A stretch of DNA of 64,000 nucleotides from Dendrosporobacter quercicolus (GTDB taxonomy: Bacteria > Bacillota > Negativicutes > DSM-1736 > Dendrosporobacteraceae). The notes under the pieces are model-generated. The model did not search any database, was not told the origin of the DNA, and saw only the letters and a program-made list of their open reading frames with translations. Within the stretch, counting starts at the first letter, position 1. The number at the start of each line of letters is the position of its first letter. The stretch lies in the NCBI RefSeq assembly GCF_900104455.1, contig NZ_FNHB01000006.1:94204-158203 (forward strand). Reading direction: 5' to 3'. Below, piece by piece: positions 8,252 to 17,973 of this stretch. The translations under genes were made by a program, and so were the position numbers.

Positions 8252-10366
8252 GTGTTCAAGCGAATGGTCACAATGCTCAGCACTAAGCGGCAATTACTCC
8301 AGGGAGCGGTTCGCGCCAAAATCAAGCCGGCGGCACTGCGAAGCTTTATGACCGGGCAGGGCAGGCTGCACGGCATCGACAGGCAAACCTTGGTTAAATC
8401 AGCGACTTCATTGCGGGCCAAAGCTGCGTTATATACAGTAGTCACCTGCATGATCCCGGTGGCGGCAGTAGGCTGGTATTTTATTCATGAAACAGCGGCG
8501 GGCCTGACTGAGGCTGCAATTGAGCGAAATAGCCAGGTCGCCGAACGGATTGCAAGCGATATCGGGAGCCTGCTGCAAACGAAAAAGAATTTTTTAATGC
8601 TTGCCAGCGCTGATGCTGCCATCAGGTCCCTGGATCGTGAAGCCGGCCGGCGGCAGTTGTCAATGCTGCAGCCTTTTTACGGCAGCAATGACCCGTTGTT
8701 TATCGTCGGGTCCGACGGGCAACAAATTTTACGGACCGATGAGAAGCCGCTGGTGAATGTGGCCGATCATGAATATTTTAAACAGGGAATCAAAGGGCGC
8801 GCCGGCTTTGCCGGACCGGTCAAAAGCGAGGCTGACGGCAGTTTGACCTTGATTGGCGCAGCGCCCATTTATGGCGCTGACCACAAGGTTGAGGGCCTGC
8901 TCGGGGCGAATATCGAGCTGGCCAACCTCCGGTTTATGGTGGAGCAGGTGTTGTCGCAAAACCCGGGTTATGGGGTAACGATTCTTGACGCAAACCTGAT
9001 TCCGGTATTTCATCAGGGTGATTCGTCGGCAGTTGAGGAACAGCGGGCCTTAACCGAACCGTTATACAGTACAGCGGTGGAAGAGCAAAGCGGCAGCAGT
9101 GTGGGAATTTTGCGCGGTCAGGAATATTTTACCTCATACCGCCCCATCGCCGACAGCGGCTGGATTGCTGTTGTCACCTATCCCAAAGCTGTGGTTTCGG
9201 AGAGAATTGCGGCAATGATTGAACGCGGCGCGGCGGTAACGCTATTGATCATTGCCGTTTTTGCGGCAGCCGGTCTGTATTTTACCAAACAGGCGCTCGC
9301 GCCTTTACAGCAGTTGGCAAACGGAGTGGAAAATGTCGCAAAAGGAAATTTAACCTACCGGCTGAACTACCGGCGGCAGGATGAATTGGGACAGGTATCC
9401 GCCGCCTTTGATGAAATGACTGCCAGATTGCAGGAAATCGTTTTGTCGGTAAAGCAATCGTCGGCCTTGGTATTTGAAGCCAGCGGCAGTGTCGCCGCGG
9501 CCTGCGCCCAGTCGCAGGCCGGCAGTGCGCAGGTGGCGGCCGCTGTTGGCAGCATTGCCGGTAAACTGGCTGATCAGGGACAAACGACTGCCGACGCCCA
9601 ACGGCAATTGCAGGAGCTGGCCAAGCTTACCGCCGGCGTTGATGAAGCTATGGTCAGCATTGCCCGGTCTGCTGGTCAATGCGCCTTTTTCGCCAACGAC
9701 GGACAGGCTGTCATTGCGCGGACTCTGGGAAATATGGGGCAGCTAAAACAGCTGATGGAGAAAGCCGGACAGATGGTCGGCAGTTTGGGTGAAAGCACCC
9801 GGGAGATTGGCAATATCTCCACCGCAATAGCAGCCATTGCCAGCCAGACCAATTTATTAGCGCTTAATGCGGCGATAGAAGCCGCCCGGGCGGGCGAAGC
9901 CGGCCGGGGCTTTGCTGTTGTTGCCGATGAAGTGCGCAAGCTGGCCGAGCAGTCGGCGGGGGCCACGAAAAATATTGCCGAAATTACCCGTAAGGTAGCT
10001 GCTGAAACCGAAAGTGTGCTGGCGGCGATGCAGGACAGTTATACTCATGTTGATGAAGGCGTTAACATAGCCCAAATCAGCAGCACTGCTTTCGCGAATA
10101 TTATCGGAGCGGCCCAGGGGGTCCAGCAACAGGCGGAGGCCGGCAAACAGCAGACAGGCGGACAACTGGGGCATTGCCGGAGTGCATTGCAGGCGGTTGA
10201 GGGCATTCATTGTCTGGCCGGGGAAAACACGCACAGCGCCCAGGATATTGCAGCCGTAAGTGAAGAACAGGCTGCTGCTGCCCAGGACATTAACGGGTCC
10301 ATTGAAAAGCTCAAGGTCATGGCCCGGCAATTGGACTGTCTGGTAGAGCAATTTAGAATTAGCTGA
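8252..10366 (+). CDS. Methyl-accepting chemotaxis protein
   Basis: A membrane chemoreceptor of about 704 residues. It has a first transmembrane helix near residues 50-72, a double-Cache-like sensor domain, a second helix near 330-350, a HAMP domain and a cytoplasmic signalling domain. The highly conserved hairpin tip ([19 protein letters not shown], then [18 protein letters not shown]) interacts with CheA and CheW. The GTG at 8252 has GGAGGTG 6 nt upstream; earlier starts lie inside the palindromic repeat and are rejected. The ligand is unknown. It is monocistronic with its own terminator. Confidence 0.93.
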   Translation: MFKRMVTMLSTKRQLLQGAVRAKIKPAALRSFMTGQGRLHGIDRQTLVKSATSLRAKAALYTVVTCMIPVAAVGWYFIHETAAGLTEAAIERNSQVAERIASDIGSLLQTKKNFLMLASADAAIRSLDREAGRRQLSMLQPFYGSNDPLFIVGSDGQQILRTDEKPLVNVADHEYFKQGIKGRAGFAGPVKSEADGSLTLIGAAPIYGADHKVEGLLGANIELANLRFMVEQVLSQNPGYGVTILDANLIPVFHQGDSSAVEEQRALTEPLYSTAVEEQSGSSVGILRGQEYFTSYRPIADSGWIAVVTYPKAVVSERIAAMIERGAAVTLLIIAVFAAAGLYFTKQALAPLQQLANGVENVAKGNLTYRLNYRRQDELGQVSAAFDEMTARLQEIVLSVKQSSALVFEASGSVAAACAQSQAGSAQVAAAVGSIAGKLADQGQTTADAQRQLQELAKLTAGVDEAMVSIARSAGQCAFFANDGQAVIARTLGNMGQLKQLMEKAGQMVGSLGESTREIGNISTAIAAIASQTNLLALNAAIEAARAGEAGRGFAVVADEVRKLAEQSAGATKNIAEITRKVAAETESVLAAMQDSYTHVDEGVNIAQISSTAFANIIGAAQGVQQQAEAGKQQTGGQLGHCRSALQAVEGIHCLAGENTHSAQDIAAVSEEQAAAAQDINGSIEKLKVMARQLDCLVEQFRIS

Positions 10367-10381
10367 ATAAGCACAGACCGC

Positions 10382-10429
10382 AATAAATACCAAAAAGCTT
10401 GCCGCAAGGCAAGCTTTTTGGTATTTATT
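10382..10429. terminator. Strong hairpin terminator after the chemoreceptor gene
   Basis: A perfect 22-bp stem (10382-10403 with 10408-10429) has a GCAA loop and T-rich and A-rich flanks, so it could work on both strands. It lies 15 bp after the chemoreceptor stop. Confidence 0.9.
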
Positions 10430-10475
10430 TGAGCGCCTCTGCCATACTAAGAGTAAACGCCGAAGGAGGAAAATT

Positions 10476-11447
10476 ATGAACAATAAAAATCGCAAGGCCT
10501 ATTTACTGGTGGTGCTGCTGACCGTGAGCGCTCTAATTTTCGCTGCCTGCTCCCGGCAGCCGCAGAAGATGCCGGAACCGGGAGATCAGGGAGCGCCACA
10601 GCAAAATACTCAGGGAACTGAGCCGGATATTTCCGTTTATATGCACGAATCAGGCGAAAAAAAATCAATGAAGATGGAGGACTATATTGCCGGAGTAGTG
10701 GCCGGTGAGATGAAATCCGACTGGCCCGTCACAGCGCTGGCGGCGCAGGCCATCATTGCCCGGACCTTTACCGTCCAGGCGATTGAGGAAAAAGGCGGCG
10801 TTCCCGAACGGGGAACTCAGGCTTCAACCGATATCAAGGAATTTCAGGCTTACAGCGCCGCCGCTGTCAATGACAATGTGCGAAAAGCAGTAGAAATGAC
10901 CCGCGGCATGATCATCACTTATCAGGGCAAGCCGGCGCAAACCTGGTTTCACGCTTCAGCCGGAGGAATGACGGCCACGGCCAAAGAAGGCCTGGATTAT
11001 CAACAAGCCGAACCGCCCTATATTCAGTCAGTTCAGTCGCCGGATGAGCTTGCGCCGGCTGATGTGAAAAACTGGACAGCGGCTTTTTCCAAACAGCAGG
11101 TAATGGCTGTACTGGCCGGGAAAGGCCAAACCGTTAACCGTATTGACAGTATTGAGATTGGTCAAAAAGGCCCGTCGGGGCGGGCGATGACTTTGGTCAT
11201 TAATAAAAATATCAATATATCAGGTCCCCAAATGCGTCTTGGACTGGGCAGTACGGAGTTGAAATCTATGCTGCTTGATAAAATTGAGGTAACCGGAGAC
11301 CGGGTGACATTTTCCGGCCGAGGCTATGGCCACGGCGTCGGCCTGTCGCAATGGGGGGCGAATAAGCTGGCGACTATGGGAAAAACCCCTGAAGAAATCA
11401 TTGCCCACTATTTTACAGGGGTAACAGTGGAAAAACGCTGGAACTGA
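10476..11447 (+). CDS. SpoIID/LytB-domain lipoprotein (lytic transglycosylase)
   Basis: SpoIID cleaves glycan strands during forespore engulfment. The 323-residue protein begins with a lipoprotein signal (FAAC, Cys25). The SpoIID domain follows, with the VVAGEM motif holding the likely catalytic Glu78 and a C-terminal GHGVGLSQWGA motif near residue 285. GGAGG precedes the ATG. It could be SpoIID itself or a paralogue, because the usual neighbours (spoIIID, mreB) are absent and the lipobox is unusual for classic SpoIID. Confidence 0.88.
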   Translation: MNNKNRKAYLLVVLLTVSALIFAACSRQPQKMPEPGDQGAPQQNTQGTEPDISVYMHESGEKKSMKMEDYIAGVVAGEMKSDWPVTALAAQAIIARTFTVQAIEEKGGVPERGTQASTDIKEFQAYSAAAVNDNVRKAVEMTRGMIITYQGKPAQTWFHASAGGMTATAKEGLDYQQAEPPYIQSVQSPDELAPADVKNWTAAFSKQQVMAVLAGKGQTVNRIDSIEIGQKGPSGRAMTLVINKNINISGPQMRLGLGSTELKSMLLDKIEVTGDRVTFSGRGYGHGVGLSQWGANKLATMGKTPEEIIAHYFTGVTVEKRWN

Positions 11448-11462
11448 CAAGACCGCACAGCG

Positions 11463-11506
11463 GCGGAAAGGTTATGACGGAGGGAAACAAGTCATAACCT
11501 TTCCGC
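11463..11506. other. Perfect 16-bp hairpin without a T run
   Basis: GCGGAAAGGTTATGAC (11463-11478) pairs exactly with 11491-11506 across a 12-nt loop. It lies between the spoIID-like gene and the gerA-type operon. It could be a factor-assisted terminator or a protein-binding palindrome. Confidence 0.6.
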
Positions 11507-11634
11507 TATTCCGGACTGCCGGAGGGCTGCAGCCGGTGCATAATAAATCCATTAGCTGTAAAACCTTATAGAATAAGGCTTTCGCTGAAAAAAGCAAAGC
11601 AGGGGTGCCGAATAAAACGGCTAAGGAGTGGGCA

Positions 11635-13290
11635 ATGGACGGTAATTCTAAAATGAAGGTTCATAAACTGTCGGCAGCTGTCCCGCACGCTGCAATGAAT
11701 AAAGCCCGGGAAAGGCTGCATGCCTTGCGGCGGCTCACGTCACAGGGAGCCGAACTGGGCGAGGAATTGTCGCAGGTGGTCGAACGGATCCGCCAGGTCG
11801 CGGCGCCGGCTGACCAGCCGTTTCTGTTTACCGGGCAGTTGGCTGAGAATCAGCATTTATTACAGGCTGCGCTGCGGGACTGTGATGACGTCAAATACCG
11901 CACCTTTGAGACTATAGGCCGCAAAGCCCTGCTGGTCTATCTGGATGGCATGACCGATACCGTCATGCTGGAAAAAAACGTGCTGGAGACCTTGATGCAG
12001 GCTGAGGAGCCGCAGTCCGCAGCAGGCTTTGAGCTGGAAAAAACGCTGTCGACGCTGTTTACCACCAGTTCACTGACGGTCGTTACCAATACGGCGGTAG
12101 CACTGGAGGCAATTTTGATCGGCCATGCTTTAATCCTCCTGGACGGCGTTGCCAAGGGAATCGTGATCGGTTCGATTAAACACGTCAAACGCAATGTGGA
12201 AACAGCCAGAAGTGAAGGCAGCGTCAGAGCGCCGTTCGACGCCTTTAACGAGACCTTGCAGGACAATATCGTACTCATTCGCCGGCGTTCACGCGACCCT
12301 CAGCTTAAGGTGCGGATCATCAGGGTGGGTGAGCGGACGAAAACCGCGCTGGCTGTCATTTATGTCGCCAATCTTGTCAAGCCCGGGTTGGTCGAAGAGT
12401 TGTTCCGCCGGCTTGAGGCGATCCACACGGACCGTATTCTGCTGGCCACCAATTTGTCTGAAGCTATTACAGATCATCCCTGGACGCCCTTTCCTCAGGT
12501 CATCGATACGGAAATGCCGGAACGGGTGGTGGCTTCGTTATATGAGGGGCGGGTAGCCATCCTGACCGACAATACGCCCTTTTGTCTGATTGTTCCCTGC
12601 ACCTATACCGCCATCATGCAGTCGACCGACGATTTTTCGGTTCAGCCGGTCATTGGCAGCCTGCTGCGCCTGACCCGGCATGTAGCGGCCTTTGTCGCCA
12701 TCTACCTGCCGGCGATTTACATTGCCATTGTCTCTTATCATCCGGGCATATTGCCCACTCCGCTGGCCATATCCATTGCCGAGCTGCGGGCCAAGACGCC
12801 GTTTCCGTCTTTTCTGGAGGCGGTGATGATGGAGGTGCTGCTGGAGCTGATTCAGGAGGCTGTCGTGCGGCTGCCGAATAAGCTGGTCGGCGTTGCCAGT
12901 ATGCTTGGCGCTTTTGTTATTGGCACAACCGTAGTACAGGCCGGCCTAATCAATCCTCTGCTGGTCGTGGTGACTTCGGTCACCGCCATCGCTTCTTTCA
13001 GCATCAGCAGTTACAATTTCGGCATTGCCCTGCGGGCGCTGCGGATCCCCATGTTTATTGCCGCGTCGGTGCTGGGCTTGTACGGTGTAATCATCAGCGC
13101 CTTGCTGGTGACCATTCATTTATGCTCACTGCGCAGCTTTGGCGAATCCTGGCTGGGCGGAGCCGGCGACATTACTTTACTGCAGGACTGGAAGGACGGC
13201 ATCGTGCGGCTGCCGGCCAGATATCTGCGCAGCAGGCCCAAGGAAATGGGCGGTCAGGAGCTGAGCCGGGCTGGTGACGACAGTGGCTAA
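11635..13290 (+). CDS. Spore germination protein, GerA family (receptor A subunit)
   Basis: A-subunit of a nutrient germinant receptor in the spore inner membrane. The 551-residue protein has a long hydrophilic N-terminal domain followed by membrane segments after about residue 300 (hydrophobic runs at VAAFVAIYLPAIYIAIV and later). The ATG at 11635 has AAGGAG 6 nt upstream. It forms an overlapping operon with the B and C subunit genes. Confidence 0.94.
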   Translation: MDGNSKMKVHKLSAAVPHAAMNKARERLHALRRLTSQGAELGEELSQVVERIRQVAAPADQPFLFTGQLAENQHLLQAALRDCDDVKYRTFETIGRKALLVYLDGMTDTVMLEKNVLETLMQAEEPQSAAGFELEKTLSTLFTTSSLTVVTNTAVALEAILIGHALILLDGVAKGIVIGSIKHVKRNVETARSEGSVRAPFDAFNETLQDNIVLIRRRSRDPQLKVRIIRVGERTKTALAVIYVANLVKPGLVEELFRRLEAIHTDRILLATNLSEAITDHPWTPFPQVIDTEMPERVVASLYEGRVAILTDNTPFCLIVPCTYTAIMQSTDDFSVQPVIGSLLRLTRHVAAFVAIYLPAIYIAIVSYHPGILPTPLAISIAELRAKTPFPSFLEAVMMEVLLELIQEAVVRLPNKLVGVASMLGAFVIGTTVVQAGLINPLLVVVTSVTAIASFSISSYNFGIALRALRIPMFIAASVLGLYGVIISALLVTIHLCSLRSFGESWLGGAGDITLLQDWKDGIVRLPARYLRSRPKEMGGQELSRAGDDSG

Positions 13291-14401
13291 TTTAGAGGCC
13301 AAATTTCAGATTTCCCCCTGGCAGTTAGCTTTGCTGGTGACCGCCACGGCGTTCGGGCCAGGGATCATCATTGGCGGCCGGGCGCTAGCCGAAGCCGCCG
13401 GCGTTCACCAATGGCTGGTTTTGTTGATGGGATCAGCCGTTCATTGTGTATTTGCGCTCATGATGCTCCAGCTGGGGCTGAGCCATCCCGGCCTTGGCTT
13501 AGTGGAAATTATGCCCAGCCTGTGGGGCCGTTTCTGGGGCAATATCATTACCCTGGCTTATATTGGCCTGTACATCACCTATTTTACAGTCACTTTGGGG
13601 GTGTTCAGCCGGATCATTACCGTTTTTATGTTTGACCGGACGCCGCCGGAAATTCTGGCGATGGGGATGCTGATTGCCTGTACTTATTGCGCCGTCCAGG
13701 ATTTTGGCACGATATTACGAATCCTGCAATTTGTGTTCCTTACCACTGTGCTGGTCTTTGTCCTCATTTTTTTCACCGGCATATTAAGCGCCCAGCCCGA
13801 ACATTTGCTGCCGTTCTGGCCTCAGGATTTCGGCAGCCTGTTAACAGCGGTGCCTACGATCTGGCACGTGTACGCCGGTTATGAGGTGATCCTGCTGATC
13901 CTGCCCCTGCTGGTCTGCCGTACGACCAAACCCGGTAAAACAGTGGCGATGGCATTTGGCTTTATGGGGTGCATTCATGTTGCCTTTGCTCTGCTCACCG
14001 TTAGTGTGTTATCAGCTGAAAATGCCAAAAACCTGGCTTTTCCAGCCATGGAAGTGGTCCGGTTTGTCGAACTGCCGGGCACCTTTGTCGAGCGGCTGGA
14101 GACCTATCTGCTGGGCGCCTGGATTCCCAATGTGTTCACTTCACTGTCCGTTTTTTTGTACATGCCGGCTTTTGCGTTAATGAAGCTCTGCGGGCACAGT
14201 GATCACCGGCCCTGGGTGCTGCTGCTGGGGCCCTGGCTGTTGTTTGTTTCCACCTTTTTCAGCGACATGATGATCCTGATCCAATCTGTTTCCAGCATGA
14301 TGCAGAAGCTGGCCTGGCTGCTGTCGGCGGTGATTGTGCCGGCCAGTCTGGTTTTGACTTGGCGCAAGAAACGGAGGGCAAAGCATGATTCAACAGGCTA
14401 A
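13274..14401 (+). CDS. Spore germination protein, GerB family (endospore germination permease)
   Basis: Amino-acid-permease-like B subunit of the germinant receptor, 375 residues with about ten hydrophobic segments. It overlaps the A-subunit gene by 17 bp and the C-subunit gene by 17 bp, which indicates translational coupling. The chosen GTG start has no strong ribosome-binding site of its own. The ligand cannot be inferred. Confidence 0.93.
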   Translation: MTTVANLEAKFQISPWQLALLVTATAFGPGIIIGGRALAEAAGVHQWLVLLMGSAVHCVFALMMLQLGLSHPGLGLVEIMPSLWGRFWGNIITLAYIGLYITYFTVTLGVFSRIITVFMFDRTPPEILAMGMLIACTYCAVQDFGTILRILQFVFLTTVLVFVLIFFTGILSAQPEHLLPFWPQDFGSLLTAVPTIWHVYAGYEVILLILPLLVCRTTKPGKTVAMAFGFMGCIHVAFALLTVSVLSAENAKNLAFPAMEVVRFVELPGTFVERLETYLLGAWIPNVFTSLSVFLYMPAFALMKLCGHSDHRPWVLLLGPWLLFVSTFFSDMMILIQSVSSMMQKLAWLLSAVIVPASLVLTWRKKRRAKHDSTG

Positions 14402-15620
14402 CGTCCGGATTTCGGCGGTTACCGCCGTTTTGGCTGTGCTGCTGGTGGGGTTCAGTTTGCTGCTCAGCGGCTGCTGGGACCGGCGGGAACTGCAGGAGCG
14501 CAATTTTGTGCTGGCGGTAGGCGTTGATTACGCCGAGCCGCCGGCGGACAGCGCGGAACAGGCTGAACGTCAAACGGAAACTTTTGTCCAGCCCAAAGGC
14601 CGGAAGGTTTATCTGCTTAGTTTGCAGGTGCTGAATTTATCAGCATCCGATAATAATGCGGAAAGCGGCCCCGGCGGGGCTGAAAAGTATTTTGTCATAG
14701 CCAACAGCGGCCAGACGCTGTTTGAAATCGTCCGGGATATGGCCGGTCAGGTAAGCCGGACTTTGTGGTTTGAGCATATTCAGACTATTGTTATTAATGA
14801 AGAAGTGCTGAAAGAGGACGGCCTCAATCCGATTGTCGACTTTTTTTCCCGCGATTCGGAAATGCGGGCCAGGATCAGGGTAATTACTACGCCTGGCCAA
14901 GCCCGCAAAGTGCTTGAGTTTAAAACGCCGAACGGTGAGCCCAGCGGGATTTTTCTGAACGGATTATTGCGCAATCATGTCAAAGATGCCCATTTGATGG
15001 GAGCGCGTACCGATATGGGATTTGTGCTGCAGTTCCTGGCCAACAAAATGGACTTTCTTTTACCCCGGGTTGTGCTGAGCGGCGATGTGCTGAAGGTGGG
15101 CGGCGGCATAGCGATAAAACAGGATAAAATGGTCGGAATTACGGATGAATATACCACCAAAGGCATAAAGCTCATCCGGGCAACCGAGAAATCGGTCCTG
15201 ATTACCGTTAACTGTCCGGACCATCCGGAAATGATTTTTACTTTTGAGCTGTTTCAGCATCATACCAAGCTGACGCCGCGTATCGACGGCGATAAAATCA
15301 CCTTTACGCTGGACATTTACATGATTGGCAATATTGGCGAGCTGCAGCGTTGTCCTGACCCCGGACACAAGGCTTCCGATCCGGAGTTTGTCAAACAGCT
15401 TGAGGTGCTGTTTGCCGATGAGGTCAAACGGAATGTCCTGCACTCCTGGCAGGAGATGCAGAAAATGGAGGCGGATGTGCTGGCGGCGGGCAAAACGCTC
15501 AAAGGATACCGGCCTGAGGTCTGGGAGAAAGTCCAGGACCGCTGGCCGGAGGTTTTCGCAACCATACCGCTGGAACCATCGGTTAATGTCACAATTCGCG
15601 GTTCGGGTGAACGAATCTGA
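14385..15620 (+). CDS. Spore germination lipoprotein, Ger(x)C family (receptor C subunit)
   Basis: C subunit of the germinant receptor, 411 residues. A lipoprotein signal ends in LLSGCWDRREL, the usual start of this family. The rest is a hydrophilic Ger(x)C domain with the typical conserved C-terminal region. GGAGGG lies just before the ATG. The tail-to-tail neighbour is a small membrane gene on the other strand. Confidence 0.94.
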   Translation: MIQQANVRISAVTAVLAVLLVGFSLLLSGCWDRRELQERNFVLAVGVDYAEPPADSAEQAERQTETFVQPKGRKVYLLSLQVLNLSASDNNAESGPGGAEKYFVIANSGQTLFEIVRDMAGQVSRTLWFEHIQTIVINEEVLKEDGLNPIVDFFSRDSEMRARIRVITTPGQARKVLEFKTPNGEPSGIFLNGLLRNHVKDAHLMGARTDMGFVLQFLANKMDFLLPRVVLSGDVLKVGGGIAIKQDKMVGITDEYTTKGIKLIRATEKSVLITVNCPDHPEMIFTFELFQHHTKLTPRIDGDKITFTLDIYMIGNIGELQRCPDPGHKASDPEFVKQLEVLFADEVKRNVLHSWQEMQKMEADVLAAGKTLKGYRPEVWEKVQDRWPEVFATIPLEPSVNVTIRGSGERI

Positions 15621-15631
15621 TGCAGGGCTGT

Positions 15632-15868
15632 TTAGTCGTACATCAGGCCAAACAGCCAGAAAATCAGGCAGGCTGCAAGGTAGGCGACGGCGGTTTGGCG
15701 CGCCAGCTTTGTTTCTCTCAGGCGGGGGCTGTTATGTCTTTCCAGTACGTTGCCCAATACCGACAGGGCAAAGGCGGTGGCCAGAAAATAACAGATTACC
15801 CAAACCGTTAAATACTTGTTGAGGATAAAAGCGGTTTTGGCCCACAGGTAATACCAGTCAAAGTTCAT
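15632..15868 (-). CDS. Small two-helix membrane protein, unknown function
   Basis: A 78-residue frame on the - strand with two clear hydrophobic segments (about residues 18-38 and 58-75) separated by a charged loop. It fits exactly between the gerC-type gene and yabP, and its 3' end stops 11 bp from the gerC stop. The ribosome-binding site is weak (AAGGG). I recognise no family, but composition and position support a real gene. Confidence 0.55.
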   Translation of the reverse strand: MNFDWYYLWAKTAFILNKYLTVWVICYFLATAFALSVLGNVLERHNSPRLRETKLARQTAVAYLAACLIFWLFGLMYD

Positions 15869-15978
15869 AGATAAGCCCTTCTTTTCATGTTTTGTTAGAG
15901 TTAGTATGCCCGCTAAAGGGTACTATTTTAACCATGTCAGGCATATAGTTAACTAAAAATGTGGCGAGGAGGGCGGAT

Positions 15979-16257
15979 ATGCCAATAGATAAAACGCCAG
16001 TCTGGCGGCACCAGCTGACTTTGGTGGACCGCGAAGAGCTGAATGTCGACGGAGTAATCAGTTTAGGCAGTTATGATGAAAAAGAAGTTGTTATGGAAAC
16101 TGAGCAGGGCATGATGCTGGTACGGGGCGACGGACTCAATATCAAGCAGTTAAATCTGGATCAGGGCAATATTATTATTGACGGAATCATTAAGGCCATC
16201 AGTTATGAGGAGGCCGGCCAGTCCAAAAAAGGCCTGCTCAACCGGCTGTTGAAGTAA
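15979..16257 (+). CDS. yabP: Sporulation protein YabP
   Basis: A 92-residue YabP/YqfC-family spore-coat assembly protein, typically sigma-E dependent and required for spore cortex or coat maturation. The central region (VDGVISLGSYDEKEVVMETE) and the following LVRGDGLNIKQLNLDQG match the family. AGGAGGG lies 5 nt before this ATG, so the slightly longer upstream start is rejected. It begins the yabP-yabQ-divIC-yabR block well known from Bacillus and Clostridia. Confidence 0.93.
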   Translation: MPIDKTPVWRHQLTLVDREELNVDGVISLGSYDEKEVVMETEQGMMLVRGDGLNIKQLNLDQGNIIIDGIIKAISYEEAGQSKKGLLNRLLK

Positions 16258-16266
16258 GGTTAGGCT

Positions 16267-17001
16267 GTGCGGAGCCGCTGGCTGTCGGTATGGTATGCAT
16301 TGTTAATCCTTCTGGCGGTTGAAATCATTGCCTATGGTTTAGCCGGTATCGCCGTCAATCTTTATCGCAGCAGCGTTTGGCGAAACTTTAACGCCGGGGT
16401 CAGGGAGATGCGGGAAGTTGACGAAAAAACTCCCTATGCCGAATATATTAACCGCTATGCCCGGGAGCAAGGGGTCAGCCCGGCAATTGTCGCCGCAGTC
16501 ATGCAAGCGGAGAGTTCTTTTCAGCCGCGGGCCTTATCACCCAGCGGCGCGTATGGTTTAATGCAGGTAATACCCGGGACCTGGCGTCAGGTCAATCAGC
16601 AATTAAAGGTGTGCAGCAGCCGGCATGCCGGCGACTGCACAGTAGAATGCTATTATAACCCGGAGCTTAATACCCGCATTGGAACCGCCTATCTGGGACA
16701 GCTTAACCAACAGTTTGCAGGGGACATGGTACTGGCCCTGGCGGCTTATAACGCCGGTCCGGGGGCTGTCGAAGCTTATGGCGGCATACCGCCGTATGAG
16801 GAAACCCAAAGCTATGTTCAGCGGGTTATTGGCTATTGGTATCAAACCGTAGGCAAGGGTTTGCCTGCTGACAGCGGCTATGCCGGCCAGTGGGAGTCAA
16901 TACAGGCTGGTTTAGGCTGGCTGACGGTGATAACTGTGGGGCTGGCGGTTTTGGCAGGCCGGCGTTTGTACCGGTCGGCAGGTTCGTGGCGGTGGAGGTG
17001 A
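16267..17001 (+). CDS. Membrane-anchored lytic transglycosylase (SLT domain)
   Basis: The 244-residue protein has an N-terminal membrane helix (about 8-30), an SLT lysozyme-like domain and a second hydrophobic helix near the C-terminus (about 215-235). The catalytic Glu is in QAESSFQPRA (Glu82), followed by GAYGLMQVIPGTW and AYNAGPGAV, the classic transglycosylase signatures. It cleaves peptidoglycan glycan strands. It lies 9 bp after yabP and 4 bp before yabQ, so it is in the sporulation operon. That suggests a role in forespore peptidoglycan or cortex remodelling, which is inference. The start is GTG. Confidence 0.9.
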   Translation: MRSRWLSVWYALLILLAVEIIAYGLAGIAVNLYRSSVWRNFNAGVREMREVDEKTPYAEYINRYAREQGVSPAIVAAVMQAESSFQPRALSPSGAYGLMQVIPGTWRQVNQQLKVCSSRHAGDCTVECYYNPELNTRIGTAYLGQLNQQFAGDMVLALAAYNAGPGAVEAYGGIPPYEETQSYVQRVIGYWYQTVGKGLPADSGYAGQWESIQAGLGWLTVITVGLAVLAGRRLYRSAGSWRWR

Positions 17002-17005
17002 TAAG

Positions 17006-17503
17006 ATGGATTTTACCGGCCAGGCCGCAACTTTTTTGACCACTTTGGTTCTTGGGGCGCTGTTGAGCGTTATTTTTGACTTTTACCGGGTGCTGCGCGG
17101 TATTTTCAAGCCCCGCTCCGCCATTACGTATGTATTTGATTTGCTATACTGGCTGCTGGCGATTTTTCTGGCCTTTAGCGCTCTGTTGATCAGCAACTGG
17201 GGGGAGTTGCGCTTTTATATCTTTATCGGACTGGCCGGCGGAGCCCTCCTGTATTTCCGGTTACTCAGCCGTTATGTGCTGTTTGCCCTCATTCGTTCCA
17301 TTCGCCTGCTGCTGCTGACCATTACCTGGTTCAAGGCGCTGGCGGTAAAACTCATTGTTCAACCGGTTGTTTACTGCGCCGGCTTCGCCTGCAGGCCGTT
17401 TGTTTATGGAGCAGGAAGAACGGCCGCAGTCCGGCGGCGGCTGGCCGGCTGGCTCCGGGCCAGACTGCGGCGGCCGCCCAATCAGGATGTCCCGCCTAAA
17501 TAG
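17006..17503 (+). CDS. yabQ: Spore cortex biosynthesis protein YabQ
   Basis: A 165-residue membrane protein needed for spore cortex formation in Bacillus. It has several N-terminal hydrophobic segments and the family pattern FDFYRVLRG near residue 24, then a basic C-terminal tail. GGAGGTGAT precedes the ATG by 3-4 nt. It sits just after the transglycosylase gene. Confidence 0.92.
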   Translation: MDFTGQAATFLTTLVLGALLSVIFDFYRVLRGIFKPRSAITYVFDLLYWLLAIFLAFSALLISNWGELRFYIFIGLAGGALLYFRLLSRYVLFALIRSIRLLLLTITWFKALAVKLIVQPVVYCAGFACRPFVYGAGRTAAVRRRLAGWLRARLRRPPNQDVPPK

Positions 17504-17600
17504 CCGGGTATTTATTGGCTAAATCCTCTTTTTTTCTGAAAAAAGAGGAAATAACAGTCAGGCTGACGAACTAGAACAGCACATTAAAGTATTAGGCGGT

Positions 17601-17894
17601 GTGATGATGCAACGGCGACGTACGTTCCGGGTTAAATGGTTCCGTTTGATTGTTGTAACGTTATCTGCTTATTTAATCTACGCCGGCGTTAACCAGTACA
17701 ACCAATTAAGCGCTATTCAGCAGGAACAGACAATGATTAAGCTGCAACTGGAACAGGCCCGTGAGGTTAATGCCAGTCTGACCGAGGAACGAAAGCGGCT
17801 GAATGACCGCGCCTATATTGAAAAACTGGCCAGGGAAGAACTGGGGCTGGCCAAACCGGGCGAAACTCTTTATATGCCGGCAGATAAAAATTAA
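17601..17894 (+). CDS. divIC: Septum formation initiator, DivIC/FtsB family
   Basis: A 97-residue bitopic division protein. It has a basic N-terminus, one transmembrane helix (about 13-30), a coiled coil (about 33-70) and the FtsB/DivIC C-terminal motif AREELGLAKPGETLY. It bridges the divisome with FtsL. Its place between yabQ and the S1 gene matches the order in Bacillus. Confidence 0.93.
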   Translation: MMMQRRRTFRVKWFRLIVVTLSAYLIYAGVNQYNQLSAIQQEQTMIKLQLEQAREVNASLTEERKRLNDRAYIEKLAREELGLAKPGETLYMPADKN

Positions 17895-17908
17895 GTTGGG
17901 TCTATTTC

Positions 17909-17938
17909 TTGACACGTTTTACAGGGCAAGAGTATAAT
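17909..17938 (+). promoter_or_regulatory. Sigma-A promoter for the S1-domain gene
   Basis: TTGACA (17909-17914) and TATAAT (17933-17938), both perfect, are separated by 18 bp. They lie 35 bp before the translation start. Confidence 0.9.
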
Positions 17939-17973
17939 ATGTTTGCAAAACCATGATTTTTTAAGGAGGAAAT

